Numbered from the stretch's first letter, positions 16,351 to 25,336 are shown. The stretch is DNA of 64,000 nt from UBA7803 sp041690675 (GCA_041690675.1 JAWLGU010000001.1:74368-138367); one strand, 5' to 3'. The notes: generated by a model from the sequence alone, not told the origin. Numbers and translations: made by a program.

Positions 16351-16533
16351 GACCGGGAGGCCGCCGAGGGCCCTGCGGCGTAGCCGCCGCCCGCGGCTGC
16401 GTCCGGGACGATGGCTCTAGCCGCCGAAGTCGTCCAGCAGGATGTTTTCCGGCTCGACCCCGAGATCGTCGAGCATCTGCATCACCGCCGCGATCATGGG
16501 CGGCGGCCCGCACAGGTAGTACTCGCAGTCCTC
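16351..16533. repeat. Direct repeat copy B: nqrF 3' end and flank
   Basis: Counterpart of 12966-13111, in the same orientation. Two identical blocks (16351-16389 and 16436-16533) match copy A; the 46 bp between them in B correspond to 9 bp in A. In B the sequence tagccgccg occurs at 16381 and again at 16418, and deletion between these two copies would produce the copy A junction. The repeats bound a 3239-bp segment (13112-16350). Confidence 0.9.
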
Positions 16534-17646
16534 GGGGGCAGGATGGTCCCTCAGGTAGTTGTCGAACACCACCTGGTGAATGAATCCGGTGTGGCCCTGC
16601 CAGTTGTCCTCCGGCAGCGGGTCGGAGAGCGCCACGTGCCACTCGAAATTGGGAAAGTCGCGGGCGAGTTGCTCGAACTCGTCCTCGTAGAACATCTCCC
16701 GCAGCGAGCGGGCGCCGTACCAGTAGCTCATCTTCGTGGGGCGGCCCTTGCGCTTGAGCTCGTCGAAGATCTGCGAGCGCAGGGGTGCCATGCCGGCGCC
16801 CCCGCCGATCCAGATCTTCTCCGCGTCGATGTCCTTGACGAAAAAGTCGCCATAGGGACCGAACACGGTGAGCTTGTCGCCCGGCTTGAGACCGAAGACG
16901 TAGGAGGACATCTTGCCCGGCGGCACGTCCATGCCCGGCGGCGGCGAGGCGATGCGGATGTTGAACTTGAGGATGCCCTTCTCTTCCGGATAGTTGGCCA
17001 TGGAGTAGGCGCGAATGGTGGGCTCGGTGACCTTGCTGTGGTACTGCCAGACGTTGAAGCGGTCCCAGTCGCCGTGGAACTTGGGATCCACCTCGATGTC
17101 CTTGTAGTCCATCTCGTAGGGGGGGATCTCGAGCTGAACGTAGCCGCCGGCGCGGAAGTTGACGTCCGCCCCCTCGGGCAGCTTCAGGTTCAGCTCCTTG
17201 ATGAAGGTTGCCACGTTGGGGTTGGAGATGACCTCGCACTCCCAGCGCTCGACCCCGATGGCATCCTCCGGGATCTCGATCTTCATGTCCTGCTTCACCG
17301 CCACCTGGCAGGAGAGCCGCCAATGGTCACGGATCTCTCCGCGGGTGAAGTGGCCCTCCTCGGTCGAGAGGATGCTGCCGCCCCCTTCGATCACCCGGCA
17401 GCGGCACTGCCCGCAGGTGCCACCGCCGCCACAGGCGCTGGCCAGAAAAATACCCTGGTTCGCCAGAGTCCCGAGCAGCTTGCCCCCCGCGGGCACCACC
17501 ACGGCCTTCTCCGGATCGTCGTTGATCTCGATGGTGATGTCGCCGCTGCTCACCAGCCGGGAGCGGGCGAACAGAATCACCATGACCAGAAGCAGCACGA
17601 TCAGCGTGAACATTGCGACGCCGATGACGATCGTGGACTCCATCAT
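16417..17646 (-). CDS. nqrF: Na+-translocating NADH:quinone reductase subunit F
   Basis: A 409-residue NADH-oxidising subunit. One N-terminal membrane helix (about 5-27) is followed by a plant-type [2Fe-2S] domain with CGGGGTCGQC (Cys72, Cys78, Cys81) and Cys113, the FAD-binding RAYSMANYP motif, and the NADH domain with GGGAGMAPLRSQ and a C-terminal YLCGPPPM. Electrons enter here from NADH and pass through FAD and the Fe-S centre. Last gene of the operon. Its final 98 coding bases also occur as a displaced copy at 13014-13111. Confidence 0.98.
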   Translation of the reverse strand: MMESTIVIGVAMFTLIVLLLVMVILFARSRLVSSGDITIEINDDPEKAVVVPAGGKLLGTLANQGIFLASACGGGGTCGQCRCRVIEGGGSILSTEEGHFTRGEIRDHWRLSCQVAVKQDMKIEIPEDAIGVERWECEVISNPNVATFIKELNLKLPEGADVNFRAGGYVQLEIPPYEMDYKDIEVDPKFHGDWDRFNVWQYHSKVTEPTIRAYSMANYPEEKGILKFNIRIASPPPGMDVPPGKMSSYVFGLKPGDKLTVFGPYGDFFVKDIDAEKIWIGGGAGMAPLRSQIFDELKRKGRPTKMSYWYGARSLREMFYEDEFEQLARDFPNFEWHVALSDPLPEDNWQGHTGFIHQVVFDNYLRDHPAPEDCEYYLCGPPPMIAAVMQMLDDLGVEPENILLDDFGG

Positions 17647-17664
17647 TTCGCTCCTTCCAGTCCC

Positions 17665-18276
17665 TTAGATGTCGATACCGCCGAAGGACATGAAGCACAG
17701 GCTGATCAGCCCCACCGAGATGAAGGTGATGCCGAGGCCCCGCAGCCCTTGCGGAACGTCGCTGTACTTGAGCTTCTCCCGCACCCCCGCGAGCGCCGTG
17801 ATGGCCAGTGCCCAACCGGTGCCGGCCCCCAGGCCGAACACGACGCTTTCCGGGAAGGAGTAATCCCGCTCCACCATGAACAGCGAGCCGCCTAGGATGG
17901 CGCAGTTCACCGTGATCAGCGGCAGGAACACCCCGAGCGCGTTGTAGAGGAACGGCACGTAGCGGTCCAGGAACATCTCGAGGATCTGCACGACCGCGGC
18001 AATCACGCCGATGTAGGACAGCAGGCCCAGGAAGGTGAGATCCACGTCCGGCAGCCCCGCCCATGCCAGCGCCCCTTCCTTGAGCAGGTCGTTCAGGATC
18101 AGGTTGTTCACCGGCACGGTGATGCCCAGCACCACCATCACGGCGATGCCGAGGCCCACGGCGGTGGAGATCTTCTTCGAGATGGCGATGAACGTGCACA
18201 TCCCCAGGAAGAAGGTCAGCGCCATGTTCTCGATGAAGACGGCCCGGATGAACAGGCCCAGGTATTGCTCCAACAC
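17665..18276 (-). CDS. nqrE: Na+-translocating NADH:quinone reductase subunit E
   Basis: A 203-residue membrane subunit with six predicted helices. The N-terminus LEQYLGLFIRAVFIENMALTFFLGMC, containing a conserved Fe-centre cysteine of the Nqr/Rnf family, matches NqrE. A second Cys lies in the INxxxNC-type segment TVNCAILGG. The start is GTG 18276: its G is shared with the TAG stop of nqrD, so the genes overlap by 1 bp and are translationally coupled. With NqrD it forms the intramembrane iron site between NqrF and NqrC. Confidence 0.97.
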   Translation of the reverse strand: MLEQYLGLFIRAVFIENMALTFFLGMCTFIAISKKISTAVGLGIAVMVVLGITVPVNNLILNDLLKEGALAWAGLPDVDLTFLGLLSYIGVIAAVVQILEMFLDRYVPFLYNALGVFLPLITVNCAILGGSLFMVERDYSFPESVVFGLGAGTGWALAITALAGVREKLKYSDVPQGLRGLGITFISVGLISLCFMSFGGIDI

Positions 18277-18938
18277 TACATGGCCTCCTTGTACTGCAGA
18301 TTGGGCACGATCTCGTACTCCGGCGCTTCCACCTGCTCGGGCTTGATGGACCGGATGGCCCAGATGATCAGACCGATGATGAAGAACGCGCTGGGCGCCA
18401 GCAGCATCAGGCCGTTGGCGTAGTACCAGCCGCCGTCCGCCACCCGGGGCAGCAGCTCGATGCCGAGCAAGGTCCCGGAGCCCAGGGGCTCGCGAATGAG
18501 CGCCACGGTCAGCAGGATCACCGAGTAGCCGAGCGCGGTGCCGAAACCGTCCAGGGCCGAGAGCCCCGGTCGGTTCTGCATGGCGAAGGCCTCGGCGCGC
18601 CCCATGACGATGCAGTTGGTGATGATCAGCCCCACGAACACCGACAGGCTCTTGGAGATCTCGTAGGCGTAGGCCTGCAGAAACTGATCCACCACGATCA
18701 CCAGCGAGGCGATGATGGTCATCTGCACGATGATGCGGATGCTCGACGGCGTGCGGTTTCGCACCAGCGACACCGCGAAGTTCGACATGGTGGTGACGAA
18801 GATCACCGCCGCGCACATCACCACGGTAGTGGTCATGTTGACGGTCACCGCCAGCGCAGAGCAGATGCCCAGCACCTGCAGGGTGATCGGGTTGTTGTTG
18901 ATGATCGGATCGAGAACTACTTCCCTGGGGGTCGCCAT
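18276..18938 (-). CDS. nqrD: Na+-translocating NADH:quinone reductase subunit D
   Basis: A 220-residue polytopic membrane protein. The N-terminus has DPIINNNPITLQVLGICSALAVT with the conserved cysteine, and a later helix has ITNCIVMGRAEAFA with the second. These cysteines, mirrored in NqrE, ligate the membrane-embedded iron centre. It is a homologue of RnfA/RnfE-type subunits, but the six-gene nqr order identifies it. It sits 30 bp after nqrC and overlaps nqrE by 1 bp. Confidence 0.97.
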   Translation of the reverse strand: MATPREVVLDPIINNNPITLQVLGICSALAVTVNMTTTVVMCAAVIFVTTMSNFAVSLVRNRTPSSIRIIVQMTIIASLVIVVDQFLQAYAYEISKSLSVFVGLIITNCIVMGRAEAFAMQNRPGLSALDGFGTALGYSVILLTVALIREPLGSGTLLGIELLPRVADGGWYYANGLMLLAPSAFFIIGLIIWAIRSIKPEQVEAPEYEIVPNLQYKEAM

Positions 18939-18968
18939 GTGGTCCTTCCTTGCGTCTTCAGATCGTCA

Positions 18969-19784
18969 TCAGGCGTTGTTCTCGGCGAGGTTCTCCAGGA
19001 ACGAGCCGAACCCCTGCTCGCCCATCCAGAACCGCACCAGGTTCTGCACACCCTTGGTGGTGAGGGTAGCCCCGGACAGCGCATCCACCTCGTACTGAGC
19101 CCGCGGGCTGCCCTCCGGCGAGCGGTTCTTCACCAGCGCCACCGCGACCTCGCGTTGCTCGCCGTAGAGCTTCACGCCCGGCCATTGGGCTTTCCACGCG
19201 GGGTTGTCCACCTCGCCGCCGAGCCCGGGCGTCTCCTTCTGTGAGTAGAAGCCGAGGCCCGCGATGGTCTCCAGATCGCCTTCGAGGGCCATGTAGCCGA
19301 ACAGCGTGCCCCACAAACCGTAGCCGCGTACCGGAAACACGATCTTGTCGATCTCGCCCTGCTCGTTGCGGCGGATGTAGACCTTGGAGACGTTCTCCCG
19401 CCGGCCGATGGTGGCGATGTCCTCGGGGCCCGACAGGTCGCTCGAGAGGTCGGGGATCTTGGCGGCGGCGATGGGATCGTACGTCGCCGGATCCACTTCG
19501 TCGGTGAACTTCCCGGTATCCAGATTCACCGCCCGCACCTCGAACTCGCTGAACAGCTCGTCGATGCTGCGGCCGTCCGGGCCCACTTTACTGCCCTCGG
19601 GCAACATCCCCGCCGCGCGCAGAATGTTCTGCTTCTGGTCCAGTTCCTGATTCAGAAGCTGCTGCGGTTTCAGCATCACCGCTGCCGTGGAGACCACCAC
19701 GGAGCACACCAGGCAGAGGGAAACGGCGACGAAGAGGACATTGCGCAGGCTCTCTTTGTCGAACGATTTCTTCGATTCAGGCAC
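18969..19784 (-). CDS. nqrC: Na+-translocating NADH:quinone reductase subunit C
   Basis: A 271-residue flavin subunit with one N-terminal membrane helix (about 14-36) and a periplasmic FMN-binding domain. The flavinylation motif DALSGATLTT is near residue 235; Thr240 should carry FMN covalently attached through phosphate by ApbE. It receives electrons from the Fe centre of NqrD/E and hands them to NqrB. Its start overlaps the end of nqrB by 8 bp. Confidence 0.97.
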   Translation of the reverse strand: MPESKKSFDKESLRNVLFVAVSLCLVCSVVVSTAAVMLKPQQLLNQELDQKQNILRAAGMLPEGSKVGPDGRSIDELFSEFEVRAVNLDTGKFTDEVDPATYDPIAAAKIPDLSSDLSGPEDIATIGRRENVSKVYIRRNEQGEIDKIVFPVRGYGLWGTLFGYMALEGDLETIAGLGFYSQKETPGLGGEVDNPAWKAQWPGVKLYGEQREVAVALVKNRSPEGSPRAQYEVDALSGATLTTKGVQNLVRFWMGEQGFGSFLENLAENNA

Positions 19785-20961
19785 GGGCGAGCCTCCGCTT
19801 CACGTTGCGTTGAACCACCATGTAGTCGATGAGAGGCGCGAACAGGTTGCCGAACAGAATCGCCAGCATGATGCCTTCCGGGAAGGCCGGGTTGGCGACC
19901 CGGATGAGGACGGTGAACACACCCACCAGGATGCCGAAGATCCAGCGTCCGCTGTCGGTCATCGCCGCCGTCACCGGGTCGGTGGCCATGAACACGGTAC
20001 CGAAGGCGAAGCCGCCCAGCACCAGGTGCCACCAGAACGGCATGGCAAACATGGGATTGCCGGAGTCGATGCTGTTGAACAGCAGGGTCGCCGCCACCAG
20101 GCCGATGACGCACCCCGCCATGATCCGCCACGAGGCGATGCGGGTGGCGAGCAGAATGACGGCGGCCACGCCGATGGCCAGCACCGACGTCTCGCCGAGC
20201 GACCCCGCCATGTTGCCGACGAACGCCTGCGCCCAGCTCACGCCGTAATCCTCGCCTATGGCGGCGCGGCCCAGCGGGGTCGCGCGGGTGTAGCCGTCCA
20301 CGGCAACCCAGATGGCATCGCCCGACATCTGCGCCGGATAGGCGAAGTAGAGAAATGCGCGGCCGGTGAGGGCCGGGTTGAGAAAGTTCTTGCCGGTGCC
20401 TCCGAACACCTCCTTGCCGATGACGACACCGAAGATGATGCCGAGCGCGGCGAGCCACAATGGCGTGGTGGGAGGCAGGGTCAGAGTGAACAGTATGCTG
20501 GTCACGAAAAAGCCTTCGTTCACCTCGTGGCCCCGCTTGGAAGCGAACCAGACCTCGAAGGCGATACCGGCGGCGAACACCACCACGTACAGCGGCAGGA
20601 AGAGACTGAGGCCGTAGATGATGCAATCCCAGATGCTCTCGGGATTCATGCCGGTGATCGCGCCGAGAACCGCGCCCCGCCAGCCCTCCACCGTGGCCCC
20701 CGGCACCGAGTCCAGCACCGCGAGCGCCTGGGCGCCCATGAAGTAGCTACCGACCAGGGCGGGAATCCAGGCGGCCCCCCAAACGGTCATCATGATGCGC
20801 TTGAGGTCCAGCCCATCGCGCACGTGGGGCGCCCCGGCGGTGACGTGCCCTGGGGTGTACAGGGCGGTGTCGATGGCTTCGTAGGCAGGATAGAAGGCTT
20901 CGAAGCGGCCGCCCTTCTCGAACTGCGGGGCGATTCTGTCCATGAACGAGCGCAAACTCAT
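19777..20961 (-). CDS. nqrB: Na+-translocating NADH:quinone reductase subunit B
   Basis: A 394-residue polytopic subunit that carries FMN and riboflavin and forms the Na+ path. Characteristic blocks: FGGTGKNFLNPALTGRAFLYFAYP, MSGDAIWVAVDG and FMATDPVTAAMTDSGRWIFG. The expected flavinylation site reads DGYTRATPL (Thr228), with Arg226 where the consensus motif has Gly ([S/T]GAT). It starts 1 bp after the nqrA stop and overlaps nqrC by 8 bp. Confidence 0.97.
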   Translation of the reverse strand: MSLRSFMDRIAPQFEKGGRFEAFYPAYEAIDTALYTPGHVTAGAPHVRDGLDLKRIMMTVWGAAWIPALVGSYFMGAQALAVLDSVPGATVEGWRGAVLGAITGMNPESIWDCIIYGLSLFLPLYVVVFAAGIAFEVWFASKRGHEVNEGFFVTSILFTLTLPPTTPLWLAALGIIFGVVIGKEVFGGTGKNFLNPALTGRAFLYFAYPAQMSGDAIWVAVDGYTRATPLGRAAIGEDYGVSWAQAFVGNMAGSLGETSVLAIGVAAVILLATRIASWRIMAGCVIGLVAATLLFNSIDSGNPMFAMPFWWHLVLGGFAFGTVFMATDPVTAAMTDSGRWIFGILVGVFTVLIRVANPAFPEGIMLAILFGNLFAPLIDYMVVQRNVKRRLARA

Positions 20962-20962
20962 C

Positions 20963-22306
20963 TCAGCCTTCCTTCTCTATCTGCGTCAGGACGTCGCGGA
21001 GCACGGGGCCGTATTCGTACTTCGCCGGACAGACGTACGTGCACGGCGCGATGTCGTCCTCGTCTAATTCCAGACAACCCAGACTCACGGCAGTTTCGAT
21101 GTCTTTCACCAACAGGCTGCGCAACAGCGGCGTCGGCAGGATGTCCAGCGGCATCACCCGCTCGTAGGTGCCGATGGGCACCATGCCCCGCGGGCTGCCG
21201 TTGGTGGTGGTGGTGAACTTGAGCGGCTTCCGGCCCAGCCAGTCCGACAAGTAGATGGGGAAGATGGAGTGCCGGTCGGCGCCCGGCGACAGGTAGCCGA
21301 AGAGATGCCGCTCGCGCTCCTCGGGGATCACCGACACCTGCACGTGATAGCGGCCCAGGAAGTCCACGGCCCCTTCGGCGGTGCGGCCCGAGAGCACCGA
21401 GCCGGAGATCACCCGCTGCTCGCCGTCGGCCAGCTCCCCTCGGGTGAGCTCGCCGAGGCTGGCGCCGAGGACCGTCCGCAGCAAGCGCGGCCGAAGCACC
21501 CCCGGACCACCCAGCGCCACCACCCGCTCGTTGGACACGTCGCCCGCGAGGAACAGGTGGCCGATGGCAATGACGTCCTGGTAACCCACGAACCACACCG
21601 TCTTGTGCGGTCCCACCGGGTCGAGAAAATGGATGTGGGTGCCTGGCAAACCGGCCGGATGTGGACCCGAGAACTCCTCTTCGGTGAGGCTCGCGCTCCG
21701 ACCCTGGGGCAGCACGGCCCCCGGATGCTTGCAGACGAACACCTTGCCCGCGGTGAGCCGCGCCAGCGCGTCGAGCCCCGCGGCGAACTCCTCGCGGCGC
21801 TCGTCGATGACGATGCCGGGATTCGCCGCCAGCGGATTGGTGTCCATGGCGGTGACGAAGATGGAGTGCGGCTCGCCGTCGATGGCCGGCACCTTGCTGT
21901 ACGGCCGGGTGCGCAGCGCCGTCCAGAGCCCGCTCTCCACCAGGTTGCGAACCACGTCGGCACGCTCGAGAGCGGCCAGCTGGGCGGGTTCGTAGCTGGC
22001 GAAGCGCTCCGCTTCGTCACCGTCCCGCTCGATCACCACGGACAGGAGCGCGCGTTTGGCGCCGCGGTTGATCCTGGTCACGACACCGGCGGCGGGGGCG
22101 GTGAAGCGCATCCCTTCGTTCTTCTTGTCGGTGAACAGCGCCTGACCGCGCTTCACTCGGTCCCCTTCCTGGACCAGCATGGTGGGTCGCATACCGGGAA
22201 AGTCGACACCGAGCACGGCCACGGAGCGGACACTCGGCGCGGCGTCGATGACCGGTTCCGGTGCGCCTGCGATGGGCAGATCCAGGCCCTTTCTGGTTTT
22301 GATCAT
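20963..22306 (-). CDS. nqrA: Na+-translocating NADH:quinone reductase subunit A
   Basis: A 447-residue cytoplasmic subunit of normal length, first gene of nqrABCDEF. The start ATG 22306 gives MIKTRKGLDLPIAG, which matches the family N-terminus; a TTG three codons upstream (22315) is possible. Later markers are DKKNEGMRFTAPAAG, VFVCKHPGA, WFVGYQDVIAIGHLF, SDWLGRKPLKF and LGCLELDEDDIAPCTYVCPAKYEYG. NqrA contributes to the quinone site. The whole complex couples NADH oxidation to Na+ export, typical of marine or halophilic gammaproteobacteria. Confidence 0.97.
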   Translation of the reverse strand: MIKTRKGLDLPIAGAPEPVIDAAPSVRSVAVLGVDFPGMRPTMLVQEGDRVKRGQALFTDKKNEGMRFTAPAAGVVTRINRGAKRALLSVVIERDGDEAERFASYEPAQLAALERADVVRNLVESGLWTALRTRPYSKVPAIDGEPHSIFVTAMDTNPLAANPGIVIDERREEFAAGLDALARLTAGKVFVCKHPGAVLPQGRSASLTEEEFSGPHPAGLPGTHIHFLDPVGPHKTVWFVGYQDVIAIGHLFLAGDVSNERVVALGGPGVLRPRLLRTVLGASLGELTRGELADGEQRVISGSVLSGRTAEGAVDFLGRYHVQVSVIPEERERHLFGYLSPGADRHSIFPIYLSDWLGRKPLKFTTTTNGSPRGMVPIGTYERVMPLDILPTPLLRSLLVKDIETAVSLGCLELDEDDIAPCTYVCPAKYEYGPVLRDVLTQIEKEG

Positions 22307-22496
22307 GGGCGACAACGTTCCTGAAAACGCAATCTCGGGCGTACGCCCGATGCATGAAATAAGTTCGACCCTGATTCAGTCCCTGTAAGGGGAATTGCCG
22401 AACGCCCTGCTGCAACAGGACATCCGCACGGGTGCTGTCAGCGTTCGCTATCGGCGTTGGAGGCGTGGCCACTCAAGTGGCTGGGGAGCCTCGGCA

Positions 22497-22523
22497 GGCC
22501 GCGCGAATTATAGTGGCGCGGCC
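22497..22523 (-). promoter_or_regulatory. Candidate -10 TATAAT in a hairpin upstream of nqrA
   Basis: On the minus strand a perfect TATAAT reads from 22512 to 22507 inside an 8-bp inverted repeat GGCCGCGC (22497-22504) / GCGCGGCC (22516-22523). No good -35 hexamer is visible at 16-18 bp. If used, it would give an nqr leader of about 190 nt. A second hairpin with GCCAC-TCAA-GTGGC lies near 22468. Either could instead help terminate the upstream gap transcript. Confidence 0.3.
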
Positions 22524-22565
22524 GCCGGGATGCTAGGGCTTGATCGGAAAACTGGGACGGTGCAG

Positions 22566-24035
22566 TCAAAATCCTTGATGAACCACGTCCCGGGGGATCA
22601 GCGGGTAGGCGATGCCAGACCACTTCTGCACCACCCGGATCACCTGGCAGGCGTAGCCGAACTCGTTGTCGTACCACACGTACAGAACCACCCGGTTGTC
22701 GTTGGCGATGGTGGCGCCGCCGTCGACGATGCAGGCGTGGCGATTGCCGACGAAATCCGACGACACCACCTCCGGCGAGATCGTGTAGTCGATCTGCCGC
22801 TGCAGGTCCGAGTGCAGCGCCATGTAGCGCAGGTACTCGTTGACCTCGTCCACGGTGGTGTCCTGAGAGAGAGTCAGGTTGAGGATGGCCAGGGAGACGT
22901 TCGGGGTGGGCACCCGAATGGCGTTGCCGGTGAGCTTGCCTTCCAGCTCCGGCAGCAGCTTCACCACCGCCGAGGAAGCCCCCGTCTCGGTGATCACCAT
23001 GTTCAGCGGCGCCGCCCTGCCCCGCCGGTTCTTCTTGTGATAGTTGTCGATCAGGTTCTGGTCGTTCGTGTAGGCGTGCACCGTCTCCATGTGGCCGTGG
23101 ACGATGCCGAACTTGTCGTTGATCGCCTTGAGCACAGGCACGATGGCGTTGGTGGTGCAGGATGCCGCCGCCAGGATGGTGTCATCGCCGGTGATCGCCT
23201 GGGAATTGATCCCTGCGACGATGTTCTTGATGTTGCCCTTGCCCGGCGCGGTGAGCACGACCCGCGCGGCACCCTTGCTCTTCAGGTGCCGGGCCAGCCC
23301 GGCTTCGTCCCGCCAGGCGCCCGTGTTGTCGATGACGATGGCGTCGTGGATACCATACTGCTCGTAATCCACCTCATCCGGGGAGCCTGCGTAGAGCACC
23401 CGGATCACGTTGCCGTTGGCGATGATGCACTCGTTCTCCTCGTCGACCCGGATGGTGCCGAGGAAACTGCCGTGGACGGAGTCGCGGCGCAGCAGGCTCG
23501 CCCGCTTCACCAGATCGTCGTTGCCGCCCTTGCGCACCACGATGGCGCGGAGCCGGAGCTGCTGCCCGCTGCCGGTCTTCTCGATCAACAGCCGCGCCAG
23601 CAGCCGACCGATGCGGCCGAAACCGTAGAGCACCACGTCCTGAGGCTTCTCCAGCGGTGGCATGTGGCGGCCGATGACCCCGGCGCACTCCTGGGTGACG
23701 AATTCCAGGGGCGAGATCTCGCGGTCGGCGGAAAGCTCCATGTAACGGGTCGCGAGCTTTCCCACGTCGATGTGGGACGGCCCCAGGTCGAGCTGCGACA
23801 GCGCCTCGATGATCGGGTAGCTCTCGAACTCGGAAAGCTCGTTCTTCGCCACCTGACGCACGTAGCGGTGGGTCTTCATGATCTGCAGCACGCTCTGGTT
23901 GTAGAGCGCGCGACCGTAGCAATACGTCACCACGTTGCTGCGATACAGCCGGCCGATGATGGGAATCATCGCTTCGGCCAGCGCTTCCCGCTCTTTCCAG
24001 TCCGGAAAATAGTCGTCAAGGCTCGGTAGTGCCAC
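22566..24035 (-). CDS. Glyceraldehyde-3-phosphate dehydrogenase, long form
   Basis: A 489-residue protein, about 150 residues longer than classical GAPDH because of an N-terminal helical extension (residues about 1-125). The core has the Rossmann start YGFGRIGRLLARLL, catalytic Cys293 in AASCTTNAIVPVLKAIND, and C-terminal WYDNEFGYACQVIR. Such long GAPDHs are known in Pseudomonas and marine gammaproteobacteria alongside the short enzyme. The start is GTG 24035 after a GGAGC Shine-Dalgarno sequence. It is transcribed in the same direction as the kor and nqr genes, but with 230- and 260-bp gaps, so probably has its own promoter. Confidence 0.93.
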   Translation of the reverse strand: MALPSLDDYFPDWKEREALAEAMIPIIGRLYRSNVVTYCYGRALYNQSVLQIMKTHRYVRQVAKNELSEFESYPIIEALSQLDLGPSHIDVGKLATRYMELSADREISPLEFVTQECAGVIGRHMPPLEKPQDVVLYGFGRIGRLLARLLIEKTGSGQQLRLRAIVVRKGGNDDLVKRASLLRRDSVHGSFLGTIRVDEENECIIANGNVIRVLYAGSPDEVDYEQYGIHDAIVIDNTGAWRDEAGLARHLKSKGAARVVLTAPGKGNIKNIVAGINSQAITGDDTILAAASCTTNAIVPVLKAINDKFGIVHGHMETVHAYTNDQNLIDNYHKKNRRGRAAPLNMVITETGASSAVVKLLPELEGKLTGNAIRVPTPNVSLAILNLTLSQDTTVDEVNEYLRYMALHSDLQRQIDYTISPEVVSSDFVGNRHACIVDGGATIANDNRVVLYVWYDNEFGYACQVIRVVQKWSGIAYPLIPRDVVHQGF

Positions 24036-24230
24036 GGTGCTCCTCTCTTATACGGCCGGGGTCGAAGAAGGGCGCGTATTATTCAAAATTCAAGTATGCC
24101 GCCGCAAGGAAGGTTGCAGGACCTGAAGATGTAAACCGTGTGGGAGGGATTTTTGATCGGGTCGCGGCAGCGGCATCCCAGCGGGCGCCGCCGGTCAGCG
24201 GCCGCCCCTGGCGGAGCCGCCGGCGAGCCG

Positions 24231-24263
24231 CTGGCGAGCCCCTGGCGAGCCCCTGGCGAGCCC
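24231..24263. repeat. Three tandem 11-bp repeats after korB
   Basis: The unit ctggcgagccc is repeated exactly three times (24231-24241, 24242-24252, 24253-24263), preceded by a partial degenerate unit at 24221-24230. It ends 2 bp from the korB stop codon (24266-24268). Function unknown; likely slippage-derived. Confidence 0.85.
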
Positions 24264-24265
24264 CC

Positions 24266-25336
24266 TCAGCGGAAGCCGTCGTTGATGGCCGCGAGCGCTT
24301 CGTTGCCCGGGCACAGATCCGCCTCGTCCAGACTGTTCAGCGGCCGATGCACCGTATCGAGAATCTCGTGGCAATCCGAGGCGTCCGGGTCGACGTAGAG
24401 CAGACCCGTGACCACCTCCCCCGCCGCCTGGCGTTCCTGCACGTGGGTCAGCGCCGCCACCCGGTCGTGGGGGTCGTAGTCGTAGTCGAGCTTGAAGAGC
24501 CGCAGCACCGACCCGTCCGGCATGCGCACGTCTTCGGTGGTCCCGGGCTCGTAGTCGGCGGTGATCTCCTCGGCAGCGGCGACGTAGCCGGTGCGCAGGT
24601 AATCCGCAGCCACCACGCTCTCGCTGTGGCCCCGCACGTACTCGTAGCTCTTCGTGGAGCCGCCGTGATTGTTGAACGCCACGCACGGCGAGATCACGTC
24701 GATCAGCGCGAAGCCCCGGTGCATCAGGCCGGCCTTGATCAGCGGGACCAGCTGGCGCTTGTCGCCGGAGAAGCTGCGGGCGACGAAGCTGGCGCCGATC
24801 TGCAGCGCCATGCTCACGAGGTCGATGGGTTCGTAGAGATTGGGCTTGCCCTTCTTGCTGGTGGAGCCCTTGTCGTTGGTGGCCGAGAACTGGCCCTTGG
24901 TCAGTCCGTAGGTGCCGTTGTTGTCCACCACGTACAGCATGTTGATGCGGCGCCGGACGATGTGGGCGAACTGCCCGAGGCCGATGGAGGCGGTGTCCCC
25001 GTCGCCGGAGATGCCGATGCAGTAGAGCTCCCGGTTCGCCAGGTTGGCCCCGGTGGCCACGGAGGGCATGCGCCCATGCACGGAGTTGAAGCCGTGAGAG
25101 CGGCTCAGGAAGTAGCTGGGCGTCTTCGACGAGCAGCCGATGCCGGAGATCTTTGCGAACCGGTGGGGCGGCAGCGACAGCTCGGCGCAGGCCTGGACGA
25201 TGGCGGCGCTCACCGAGTCGTGGCCGCAGCCGGCGCACAGGGTCGATACCGGCCCTTCGTAGTCGCGCCGGGTGAGGCCCAGCTCGTTTACCGGCAGGCG
25301 CGGATGATGGACCTTGGGCTTGGCGACGAACGTCAT
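24266..25336 (-). CDS. korB: 2-oxoacid:ferredoxin oxidoreductase, beta subunit
   Basis: A 356-residue thiamine-pyrophosphate subunit. CAGCGHDS and GIGCSSKTPSYF near the N-terminus supply cluster/TPP-region cysteines; GISGDGDTASIG and VVDNNGTYGLTKGQFS form the TPP/Mg2+ site. It converts a 2-oxoacid (most likely 2-oxoglutarate) plus CoA to acyl-CoA, CO2 and reduced ferredoxin with the alpha subunit. ATG 25336 overlaps the korA stop by 4 bp. The specificity for 2-oxoglutarate rather than pyruvate is inferred from the two-subunit architecture. Confidence 0.92.
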   Translation of the reverse strand: MTFVAKPKVHHPRLPVNELGLTRRDYEGPVSTLCAGCGHDSVSAAIVQACAELSLPPHRFAKISGIGCSSKTPSYFLSRSHGFNSVHGRMPSVATGANLANRELYCIGISGDGDTASIGLGQFAHIVRRRINMLYVVDNNGTYGLTKGQFSATNDKGSTSKKGKPNLYEPIDLVSMALQIGASFVARSFSGDKRQLVPLIKAGLMHRGFALIDVISPCVAFNNHGGSTKSYEYVRGHSESVVAADYLRTGYVAAAEEITADYEPGTTEDVRMPDGSVLRLFKLDYDYDPHDRVAALTHVQERQAAGEVVTGLLYVDPDASDCHEILDTVHRPLNSLDEADLCPGNEALAAINDGFR

